Assembly: GCA_017591395.1 (NCBI GenBank)
Contig: WEDG01005477.1
Coordinates: 1-64,000, forward strand
Origin: Schistocephalus solidus
Lineage: Eukaryota; Platyhelminthes; Cestoda; Diphyllobothriidea; Diphyllobothriidae
Reading direction: 5' to 3'
DNA: 64,000 nt
Below, piece by piece: positions 33,291 to 42,749 of this stretch (position 1 is its first letter; the number at the start of each line of letters is the position of its first letter). Under the pieces are notes generated by a model. The model was not told the DNA's origin. It did no database searches and worked only from the letters and a program-made list of their open reading frames with translations. A program made the position numbers and the translations under genes.

Positions 33291-35261
33291 GTGAGCTAGG
33301 GAAGGGGAGGTGGAACAACTGCGGGTCCCGGTGCTGTAGGGGAGGGTGGATGGTGGATCAGTTGATTCCGGGTGGCTGGGTTGCCGGTAGTTGATGTGGC
33401 ATTTAGACGGGGGCGGTGAGTCGTAAACGTAGACCCTCATAATGGATGTCAAGGTCAACATGGCGGTTGATACTGCCCGCACAGAATTACCAGGCCTCGA
33501 GGAAATTCCCTCGCTCCTTTTGTGTTGCAGCCATGGCGACGACTCCAGTTTCATCCCAATTGAATCGATGGGTCGCACTCGAGTGCGTGCGCGCAAAGAC
33601 GAGGGATCAAAGAGGTCTCGGCGGCGGACGAGCTGGTTGTGTTCATTAATGCGTGTGCCCAGGCGTCGACCCGTATGCCCAATATATACACAAGAGCAAT
33701 TTGCTGACGGGATGCGATAAAATTACGTTGGTTTGTTGATTTTTGGGGGTGGGATCCTTTATTTGGGATAGTGTGGTGCGAAGTGAGGATGCTGGCTTGT
33801 GAGCGACGATGTATACCAAAGGCGGTCGCTTTAGGTGCCGAGCGATAATTACCTCAGAGGCCCTTCATATAGAAGGCAGGGAGGTAGAATTTTTCGTGCC
33901 GCAATTTCTCCGTTTGGGATAGGGCCTTGCGGTTGTGCCTGGTGCCTGAGGCAGTTCTTTACAAAACTAACCGGAGACTCGCGGTTCAAACAACCGATAA
34001 TAGATGCGAGCTCTTTTTAGGATATCATCGCTGTTGCAGTAACGGTATGCCCGGTGGAAAGAGTTCGGACACAGCTTCTTTTTGTGAGTTGCTGGGTGGT
34101 TGCTTCCATAGTTGAGGATAATCTCAGCATTAGATCCTTTCCTATGGACGCTTGTGGCGAGATTACCATCATGTAGCTTTTGGATTTTAACGTCCAGAAA
34201 TGGCAGGCTGTCTCCTACTGCCTCTTCGCGAGTGAACTGTATGGCTGGGAAAACACCATTCAGCCTCTGATGCAGTTGCTCAACTTCGCAATTCTTTATT
34301 ACGACAAAGGTGTCATCTACATATCGAAGCCAGATTTTGGGCTTGAGAGTTTGGAAAACCTCTTCTTCTAGTCGTTGTAAAACCAATTCGGCGAGTAGTC
34401 CTGATATTGGCGAGCCCATCGGGGTGCCCTTTACCTGTTGGTAGTACTTATTGTCGAATTGACAGTAGTTCCTAAGGCAGAGTTTGAGCAGTTCTATAAT
34501 ATGTTGCGTTGGAATTTCAACGGGATTGTTTTGTAGGCGTTGAGCTACGCATTCAATTGCCAAGTCATGCGGTATGGAAGAAAACAGGGCAACGACATCG
34601 AAAGACAATATGCATTCATCAGTACTTACTTTGAGGCCTTTGATCCTTTGGAGGAATGCATGAGAGTTGTTAATGCTGTATTCGGATCCATGCGTTAGCT
34701 GCTTCAGGTGCCTGTACAACCACTTAGCTATGTTGTACGTAGGTGATCCGATCAGTGGCACTATTATCCTCAGTGGGACATCCGGTTTGTGCACTTTCGG
34801 TAGACCGTATGCGCGTGCGATACGGGATCTCCGAGGGTCATAAACTTTGAGTCAGCCGAACTTATGACTTTCAGGCGAGCGAGCTCATTGGCCTTTTTCT
34901 TAATGGCTGCGGCTTGCTTTTTGTCGGGTCTTCGGCAAGAAGAGTGTAAGCCTCAAAATCACTGAAGATGTTATTCGCCTTATTGACGTAGTCATCTTTA
35001 TCCATGATAACAGTAGCACCACCTTTGTCAGCGGGAACAACGACAATATTTTCATCCGATTTTTAGTGATCGTAATCCTTGCGCTTCGTCGGCAGGTAGG
35101 GTTTGCTGACGTCTTTTTGCCGGAGGATACCGGTAGCACAGCTGCGTATGTCCGCGCGCATGTCATCTGGAAGGGCAGAAGTCAGTAGAATGGATTCAAG
35201 GCCGGCTAGGAAGTTGGTAGGTGTAGTATCCATGGGATTGAATCCTAATCCCTTCGATAGG
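33290..35261 (-). mobile_element. Penelope-like element, copy C (5'-truncated)
   Basis: The best-preserved RT of the array. It continues through the GIY-YIG region at 33.95-33.65 kb (VYIGHTGRR-type motif) and the C-terminal tail. The N-terminal region present in copies A and B is missing: the unit ends at 35261 inside the upstream RT region, where a short AT tract and the right flanking repeat begin. Confidence 0.85.
33967..34794 (-). CDS. Penelope-like reverse transcriptase domain, longest open frame
   Basis: A 275-codon uninterrupted frame. It contains ILSFDVVALFSSIPHDLAIE (first catalytic Asp), GTPMGSPISGLLAELVLQRL, the catalytic WLRYVDDTFVV, and FTREEAVGDSLPFLDVKI, followed by the HPATHKKKL ... 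HRAYRYC segment that marks Penelope-like RTs. Both catalytic Asp positions are present. The frame is not a complete protein: fingers residues lie upstream in other frames (34.8-35.26 kb), and the endonuclease lies downstream after a frame break near 33.97 kb. Confidence 0.88.
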   Translation of the reverse strand: MHKPDVPLRIIVPLIGSPTYNIAKWLYRHLKQLTHGSEYSINNSHAFLQRIKGLKVSTDECILSFDVVALFSSIPHDLAIECVAQRLQNNPVEIPTQHIIELLKLCLRNYCQFDNKYYQQVKGTPMGSPISGLLAELVLQRLEEEVFQTLKPKIWLRYVDDTFVVIKNCEVEQLHQRLNGVFPAIQFTREEAVGDSLPFLDVKIQKLHDGNLATSVHRKGSNAEIILNYGSNHPATHKKKLCPNSFHRAYRYCNSDDILKRARIYYRLFEPRVSG

Positions 35262-35321
35262 ATATATATATATATGGCAAAGACGTTATACCGTACTTCC
35301 GACATAGGTACTAGCTAAAAG

Positions 35322-35393
35322 CCCAGACACGTGTTTCGCCGATGTTTCTGTTGCTGCGTGACACAGCAACGAGGGGTTCGGCTCCTCAGTGGG
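35322..35393 (-). ncRNA. Hammerhead ribozyme, intact core (right copy)
   Basis: On the minus strand: stem I CCCA, core CTGAGGA (canonical C-T-G-A-N-G-A), stem II GCCGA/TCGGC, GAAA, minimal stem III ACACGTGT, cleavage-site C, stem I partner TGGG. All invariant core bases are present. The minimal stem III resembles the very short stem III of the Schistosoma Sm-alpha hammerhead. Type I hammerheads are known in Penelope-like element terminal repeats. Confidence 0.8.
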
Positions 35394-35511
35394 TCCCCCA
35401 GCGTTCTCTATGCGGTTTCTGGTATATGGACTCCAGAGAATAATCGGGTAAATAATTTCTGAAATTATTAAGTGCAGGACATGGAGTCAGGTGATTCGGA
35501 CATGAATTTTT

Positions 35512-35539
<28 letters not shown>

Positions 35540-35542
<3 letters not shown>

Positions 35543-35939
35543 ACTCTGAAACCGTGCTAGCCCTCAGATAGCAGATTGTTATGTTCTAGGAACTGCATTA
35601 ATTGTTGCTTAATTATTTTTTCCATGATTTTGCGGCAAACTGAAGTTAGGCCTACCGGTCAATAATTGTTTGCAGAAACCCGGCTTCCACCCTTATAAAG
35701 CGGCGTAATCCATGTGGATTTCCAATCGGCTGGTAGACTTCCGGTCATGAAAGATGTTTGGAAAAGCGTAGAGAGTGGTTTTGCCAACTCTCTCGCGAGC
35801 TCTTTAAACAGCTTGGCAGTTAATTCATCGGGAACCGGTGACTTTGCTATCTTTAAACCCAAAAGTTTCTTTGAGGACAGTAGTCTCGTTAAAATGAACA
35901 GTCTCAACTATTGTATCCACTTCGAAGCCATTGGTAGGG
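35540..35939 (-). pseudogene. CR1-like LINE RT fragment, second copy
   Basis: Same fragment as at 28186-28585, with the same endpoints on the Penelope/AT side, here with an 82-codon open frame (35907-35659) ending GSLPADWKSTWITPLYKGGS. Shared endpoints show both copies come from one duplication, not from two insertions. Confidence 0.8.
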
Positions 35940-36200
35940 TAATCGTAACTCGTTTCCTTTGTGGAAACAGACTGGATAAATTCCGAAAGATGATCAGCCT
36001 TCGCACCGTCGCATTGGCGGATGGCCAGTTTATGTTCGTTTATGCTGGTCCCGAATTGTCAACCTGTATGGCCTACGTAATCGCAAAAGCGGTAAATAAC
36101 CTTGGTTTGCTGCTCTTTGGGTACGGGATCTTTAAAACGTGATAGTGCTGCCCGCAGGGTGGACGCTGGCTTGTGATCAATGCAGATGCCAATTAAATTA
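35940..36200 (-). pseudogene. Penelope-like GIY-YIG endonuclease fragment, different subfamily
   Basis: Minus strand: a frame reading DPVPKEQQTKVIYRFCDYVG then HTGRN, followed downstream by a HKLAIRQCDGAKADHLSEF segment in another frame. This is the GIY-YIG nuclease region of a Penelope-like element (K-D-P-x-P-K-x-x-Q-x-x-V-I-Y ... Y-I-G-x-T-G-R). It differs clearly from the endonuclease of the tandem copies, so it represents another subfamily. It directly abuts the right flanking repeat. Confidence 0.7.
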
Positions 36201-36211
36201 TATATATATAT

Positions 36212-36311
36212 GATAGTGTGCAGCTCACCAATCTGCTTACGAAAAATGTATGTTCCAGGGCACAACGGAACATACATGTTCCTTAAGCAGGTTGGCGAAC
36301 CGCACACTATC
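36212..36311. mobile_element. Palindromic MITE, 45 bp arms
   Basis: Exactly 45 bp on each side of a 10 bp centre (agggcacaac) form an imperfect palindrome with ends gatagtgtgc and gcacactatc. It sits in AT repeats, consistent with insertion into TA-rich target DNA. It is too short to encode protein. Confidence 0.75.
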
Positions 36312-36328
36312 ATCATATTGCCAATTGA

Positions 36329-36496
36329 AACCGACAAAACAGCGAGCCCCTAACTCAATGGTAGAGCGTTCGACTCAATTTTCAAAGGTCGCGGGTTCGA
36401 ATCCCAGGTGTTCAACACTTGGGATTGAGTATGACTGGCTGATGACGGCTAATTAGCCAGAAATGGCCATTCCGGTGTCTCTTGTCTTTGTCGGTT
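36329..36496 (+). mobile_element. tRNA-derived SINE carrying a hammerhead fold (Sm-alpha-like)
   Basis: A pol III head with A box (taactcaatggtagagcg, 36351-36368) and B box (ggttcgaatcc, 36394-36404) is followed by a hammerhead-like fold (36434-36476) and a tail ending gtctttgtcggtt. The unit is bracketed by aaccgacaaa (36329-36338) and its exact inverse tttgtcggtt (36487-36496). A tRNA-type promoter joined to a hammerhead is the architecture of the Schistosoma Sm-alpha SINE-like family. It lies between a full and a half copy of the palindromic MITE. Confidence 0.8.
36434..36476 (+). ncRNA. Hammerhead ribozyme-like fold within the SINE
   Basis: Stem I ACTGG (36434-36438) pairs with CCGGT (36472-36476). 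The core CTGATGA is at 36439-36445. Stem II is GGCT/AGCC around an AATT loop, closed at its base by a C.A mismatch. GAAA is at 36460-36463, stem III is the minimal palindrome ATGGCCAT (36463-36470), and the cleavage position is U at 36471. The core is canonical. The mismatch and U at the cleavage site may reduce activity. Confidence 0.7.
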
Positions 36497-36560
36497 CCAC
36501 TTTCTCAACATATTCTACATGTCGCTATGCGACCGCCTGCAAGGGCTCTAGTCTGAGCTC

Positions 36561-36616
36561 CAGGGCACAACGGAACATACACGTTCCTTAAGCAGATCGG
36601 TGAGCCACACACTATC
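36561..36616. mobile_element. Half copy of the palindromic MITE
   Basis: Carries the centre and right arm of the element at 36212-36311 (cagggcacaacggaacatac ... cacactatc), again running into an AT repeat. The left arm is missing. Confidence 0.7.
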
Positions 36617-36639
36617 ATATATATATATATTAATACTAC

Positions 36640-39600
36640 TACTTCCTGAAACTTTGAATTTTTTGCGTCTCGGGACTTAGCCCCTGCGATATTCGAGGGA
36701 TTCGTGTACGCAGTATATTTTCCTTCGCACATCTATGTATGAGCCCTATGAAATGAGATTACAGAAAATAAGTAGCAGTTTTCTATACTAAAAAGAAAGC
36801 ATTCGTTACTGACACTGCACATTTGATGTGGAAATTTGAATTTTTATCTTCTGTATTTCTGAGTAGATCAATGGGTTGGGAGAAATTTGTTTGGCGTACT
36901 TTAAACCCTTTTAGTCTTTCGATTGCCAACCTATAATGCATTGTTTAGGTTGGCCATCTTCATGGCTTCTTTCAAGCTCAAAGTGGAAGGGGTATATACG
37001 GAGAACTTCGATCTTGTAAGTCGAGAGAGGCAGCTCTTTACTGTGTAATCAACTCATCTTCAGACTTAAACGCATGCTGAGCATAAGCCTAAGGTTTGCC
37101 TTTGCATATTTATAGTTCAAGGTGAGCCAGCAACTATTTGTGTAGGTTGGTGCCTATGCTTACTCCGTTTTGGGTGTTTAGTCTGAAAAATTGCTGTATG
37201 ACCCTCATATAATTTGTCAATGGAGATTTTTGTACGTTTTAAAATGACCTACCTAAGAAATCATCTGTAAGTACCTACTTTTCTGTGGCAAAAGTTATAT
37301 CTTCCCTGGTCATTTATTAGTAAAAATTAAACAGAGTATGTTTTTTTTCCTTAAATATAGTGGAAAAGTTTCTACCATTTCGGACAAAAACGCCCATCTG
37401 AACAGAAACTTAAAAGAGAAAAGTTGAGGATGCCTAATTGGGCTGAAATATGTTTCGCTGGCAGCTTTTCGCCAGTAGAAGGCTGGTTAAAGCAAAATCT
37501 ATTCACGACATTGTCGCTTGAAGATGGTGTTTTTTAAATATATCAGGCGCCGAAAGTTGTGAAGTCAACTGAAGTCTTCAACTATAAAGTTATACAGCAT
37601 GGCTGGCGGCTTTTTTTGCAGCAGCTAACCCAGTCCATCCTAGTCAGTCGAAAACAAAGAAGGGAAGCTAGTTTACTTTTGTGATTGCATCTACAAAACA
37701 GTTTGTGTATGGATCATACCTACACTCTGTAGTGCAAACTCTGCCTATTACTTGCAGTGTGTTAACAGTATAAGAGTAACGGGTCTTTAAACTGGGCCAT
37801 GGACCCATTATCGCAGTTTCGCCCAGTCCCTAGGACGGGAATCGGAGCTATCAGTTTCAAGGTATCCCTCATCGCGATCAATATCATCCGATTCTCTGAA
37901 CCTCTTACTAGGAACTTAAAGCTAAGGGATTTTTCAATTGAGAAGCATGAAAAAGCATACCCATTAGAAGGAAACATGTAGTATGCACCTCAGCAGTCAT
38001 AATAATAGTCTTTATGTGCATATTTCTCATTAGTTGCTGTTCTTTGCGTTCCGAGTATGAGAAATGGATTTTATTCCTTTATTCGTTCAAACATACGAAT
38101 AATTGATCTTCTTGTTCAAGACATTGCATTCTTACAATCTAGATGACATCACTTTTAGCTTTTATTTATGCTGAGCATTTACAAATTATGATTCGAGAAA
38201 ACTTTCTTGTCTGAAGACAGATTTACAGGCTTCAATGTTTCGTGAGTTCTGGCTATGCCTATCCTCCTTATTTATCGAGGGAACCTGTCATCGTGCCATC
38301 AATATTGTTGCCGCACTACTGCGAGTGTCGTAGCCTGACTACAAGGCGTCATTTTTTGTGGATGCTACTGATCATTTGGGATTCAAGAATGCGAGCACAA
38401 CTAGGCGTTTGTGGGGGAAGCTTATATCGAAAAGTAGTGTGCTATCGACCGGGCTGGGATAAGGCCAAATTAACCGGTGAAAATGAGCGCCTCAGTTGGA
38501 GCATTCCATGCCATAAGCAGCTGACTTTGAGGAACCGTATAGTTGTAGATCGTGAAGGAATAAAATATCGGATTTGGAAACTTGAATTTGTGCCAATTTC
38601 TTGTGTTGACTTTGTCATATGAAAGATGGAATCGAGAAAGGTGATTTTGGGGATCCTCATCGGAAGCAATCATGCATTTAACAGGATTTTCACATTGCGA
38701 TGCTGGGTTCCGAGGTTATATTGCATAGCGAAGTCGACTTCCGTGAGTATTTTTCACTGCTTTGCAACTTTTTGTTCGGTGACCTCTAAATTTGGTAGCC
38801 ACCTTAAAGCCTGGCAATTTTCACAAGCTATGAGATGTTTCATGAGCAACAGATGTAGTAAGTTCGTGACGAGGTTGTACTAGCAAGCAGGTTGTCACGT
38901 TATATTTTAAGGGCGTAGCAACTTTTCCTGGCATTGAATGTCGTACGTTAATGCACGTTGATGCTCCTCTTGCTGGCGTTATCTAAGAGCTATCATTGGT
39001 GAATCGACTAGCGTTTGCGTCTAGTATAGACAGAGAAACTTGGCCGTTGTCATTAAGGCGTCAGTGAAGGCAAAGAAAACATGCGAGCTTTCGGTTTCCC
39101 GCGTAAAACTCCGCTCCTTTTCCTTTAGGCGAGCAAGGCGGATGATTGTTAGCAAAACTTTGCTTGAAAGTTAAAGTTAATGCATGTTACTCAGAAACCA
39201 TCTCTGGGACGGACCGCAGCTCTGTTTGAGATCACGGCGCCTGTCAGTTCGGTACGTGACGAACTTCTGTAAGTTTGGGATCGATGTTAGATAACACGTC
39301 TCCAAGGCAGATAATCGGGTGGGGGGGAGTGGGTTGTGTGACTTGCAAGGTCTGAAATACCTGAGTATTACTCTCGATCTACTGCCAATCAAAATAACGT
39401 TATCATTGCACAGGAAACAGCTCCGGGGTATATGTCCCGGAAGATGAGGTGCATAAAATATGGACTAGTGGCATTACCGAAATGCATTGTCCAGACGAGT
39501 GACTAAATCTGACTAGCCCCAAATTTTGGCGAGATCTCCCATACGTGAGGGGTGGCTCGGGAGCCGTCAGTTGCCTTCAAAAGCTCCTTAGATTTGGACC

Positions 39601-39640
39601 TCCGCGCAGATAAGAGGCAGTCATAAGGTGCCATATAATG
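36640..39640. other. No recognisable gene, unassigned
   Basis: About 3 kb without a family I can name. A plus-strand frame of 126 codons at 38242-38622 is the longest but has no recognisable domain or exon signals. No repeat array or RNA gene was seen. Confidence 0.4.
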
Positions 39641-39644
39641 AGGC

Positions 39645-40812
39645 CAAGAGACTCATTGACATGGCAAGAAACATCTGGGGCCGTTTACGGCATCTGATGT
39701 AGTTCTGGGCAAAACAACTGCTCCAAATTCACAGATCATTTGCTGGGAACCAGCCACACAGCAAAACTTGATTAGGCCTAAAGTTTCGCTAGAGACGACA
39801 ACCACATGAGCCGCGAAATACCTGAAACATGATTTACGGTCATCTATCAATCAACAAGTACAACAACCTCCCCGCTCCATATACGGTCCTAGATTTTGCC
39901 TATGGAAAGAAAGTATCAACGCGGAGAGCATGCGGCTGACCACTGTTTCTGGTGCCAGTTTCAGTGAGTAAAGAGCATATATGAATGACGAAACCTGGCA
40001 GTTTGCAACTCTCCTGTGGGCAATCATCGGGCCCAATTCAATTATTTGCGATGAGCCTGGGAGCTGACAATTTTGTGAGGTACGTAGTGGCATATTATTT
40101 GTATGGATATCGCATGACAACTTCATACTGCAGCGTCTGGTCAGCTAGACCATTATCACATCAAGTGCAACTATTCGCGATGCATTATGGAGCTGTCAAC
40201 TAGGAAAGGCATGTATTGGCCCTGTAACTTCATCCTATAAATACTGCAACACCTGGGCAATCCACTACATTTTTCTGGCTTCATCTCTGATACTGAATTT
40301 CGGTGCGAATCCGAAACGTTAATCTAATGAAGCCCTTGTTCCAGCGATCGTTCCTGCTTACTTGCGCCTATTTCCTGGAACCAGCCTCTTCATTTATATA
40401 AGTGAATTATCTTATCCTGACTCAAGGTCTCGAAGATTATTGAAGCTGTGGAAAGGGTGATTACTGACCGAAAGTCGTCAAAAACCTATACTGATCGGGC
40501 TGGGAAACTGGCACCAGAAACAGTGGTCAGCCACATGCTCTCCGCGTGGATAGTTACTTTCCCTAGGCAAAGTCTCAGGACCGTATATGGAGCGGGGTGG
40601 TTGTTGTACTTTTTGATTGAGGGAGGCCCGGAAATGATGTTTCACATATTTCGCTGCTCATGCGGTTGTCGTCTCTAGGGAAACCTTAGGCCATGTCACG
40701 TTTTAATGTGTGGCTGGTTCCCAGCAAATGATCCGCGAATTTAGAGCAGTTATTTTACCCACAACTAAATCAGATGCAGTAAATGGCTCCAGATATTTCT
40801 TGCCATGGCAAT
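39645..40812. mobile_element. Foldback element with about 315 bp inverted arms
   Basis: The left arm (39645-39962) and right arm (40502-40812) are inverted copies with clear but imperfect identity. For example, gctgggaaccagccacaca at the left has its complement at about 40710, and gctccatatacggtcct at the left matches the complement at about 40580. The spacer is about 540 bp and contains a short imperfect direct repeat of about 37 bp (about 40037 and 40170). No protein was recognised. It is unrelated in sequence to the foldback at 22.4-23.3 kb as far as I can see. Confidence 0.7.
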
Positions 40813-40814
40813 GG

Positions 40815-42740
40815 GTCCATCGACTGAGGATAGGCAGAGGTTTTCTTCCGCAAACTGCGGAAGGTTTTGCTATCAAGAGCAAGATCAAGTTCTCACACAT
40901 GAGCAACGTAAAAATCTCATTTTTTTCCACCATTTAAATGTTGACCGATACACTACCTTGTCCAGAACTATGAGTTTGAAGACAATGTTGAATGGCTCCG
41001 GTTACGTCCCAGAGAAAAAAAAACATATATTTTCGAGCAATATACCGGTCCAAACCTGGACGTTCAGAAGCAAAGTGGTTGAATTTTTGATGAAGATATT
41101 GGCTAAGACACCACTAAAATTATCAGCAGTCAGATTTGCCTCTGCTCTGAGGTTTCCGATAGCATCACAAAAGACGGGATCCTAATGTTCGCCCGAAATC
41201 TCAGTTTGCGAGAAAATTCATCAATTGACCTTCTCTTTTAACTAGCAGAGGTATATTATTGAGTAACGAAAGTGCCATAAGATTAACCATTGACCAATGG
41301 AATTTCACTGATAACTATTTTGTCCGCCTTAACACAGCGATATCATCTGGGCTCTAATTGGGACAATTGTGACTTCGATAACCCTTCACAATTGCTGTCT
41401 CTGAGATTATGACCGGAACCACGTGTATAAAATGTCTTTCTTTATCTCTGGATTTTTTTCCTGTCCAAAATCATCAGAAAACGTAATTTAATCAGAATTT
41501 ATCCATTGACAGAGTCTGAATAAATCTGCAACCAAGTCATAGGACAGCCTTAACATAGTTTAAAATTCGTTAACTCTGGAAGCTATCCAAATGTTTTGAG
41601 GGCTACAAATGACTGCGTGGTTTCCGCATATACTTCACACAGTTATAAATTTTTATCGTAACTTTGAACAACCAGGTGTTCTTCTCTCGTTTTCTTTTAA
41701 ATACTCCGATACTTCACAATTCACGGACGGTCGTCAATTTGCCGACAATAGCATGGCGAACACTTACACTACTTTAGAAGGAAAGCCTGGTGAGTTGACC
41801 TATGCATCCAGGATTTGTGCTATTTATCTATACGCCTGCAGCCAAAGCCCGGTAAAGAGAGACAAAAGTGTTATTACCACAAAAATTGTGGCACACAAGG
41901 ACGAGTCTTTATTTGGGTGCATCTGACAAAATTCCAACTTATTAATATGAATTTGCGAAGTTGAGGAAGCTTTTAAAGCAGAATCTGGATAATCAGCATG
42001 ACGTTATCAGTGTTAAGATAAAAATGCAAACCGCTTAAAGCAAAAAAATTGATATCATATCCTTTTAGGTGCATCTTAAAGTTACGATCAAGTAAATGCA
42101 GTCACGAATGGCAGAAACAGCAGAATTACGGTACCAGTCCCTTTGATAAAGGCACAGCTAGTTTCTACGCACGAGGTCCTAAATGACAATACACATGTGG
42201 ATGACGAAAATCGTCGTGTACCAAGAGCTGATATCATTGGATTGTCCATTCTGTGGTTGCCACTACGTTTGCTCAGATATTCCGAATCTTCCAAAAAGCA
42301 TTTAGTTGAGTGCATGGATACGACTTCACGGCAACGTGGATAAAATCTAAATCACCCACAATGGATCCTTTGGGACAGTCAGTCCATGGCCAAAATTTGA
42401 ATCAAAATGTGGACTTCGTAAATTGCTCTTGTCCTCTTACAAATAATTCCAGAGATAGCCGAATTCAGGAGTACAAGTATCACCAACAGTGTCTAATCGT
42501 TCACGGCTTGTCTAAGACCTAAGATCGTGGCTCAGTCGGACGTACCTCATTTTATGGCCTACTTAAACCTTTATTCCAGCAAAAGACTAACGCAGCAGTT
42601 GGAAAGGTATTTCGCATTTTGCAATGTCTCCACAGACTGGGCCATTACAATCGCGTTGGGCATGTTATTCCAGAGACCAATTACACAGTTGGAGAAAAAA
42701 TTCATTCTAACGTCTACGCTTTCTTAAGGCAGACACAGTT
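40815..42740. other. No recognisable gene, unassigned
   Basis: Short frames only, no domain recognised on either strand. AT-rich intergenic-type sequence. Confidence 0.4.
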
Positions 42741-42749
42741 CAAACGGAT

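Larger units (their letters stand above)
35269..35939 (-). repeat. Right flanking repeat of the Penelope array
   Basis: Direct repeat of 27859-28585: hammerhead segment (35275-35510), short AT tract (about 35511-35534) and LINE fragment (35540-35939, KSPVPDELTAKLFKELAREL type). Differences from the left copy are scattered substitutions and a much shorter AT run. Beyond 35939 the sequence is different Penelope-like DNA, not the unit seen in copies A to C. Confidence 0.75.

Noticed and set aside
36351..36404. Functional tRNA gene
   Set aside because: A and B boxes are present, but a proper acceptor stem and 3' end are not, and the sequence continues into a hammerhead and SINE tail.
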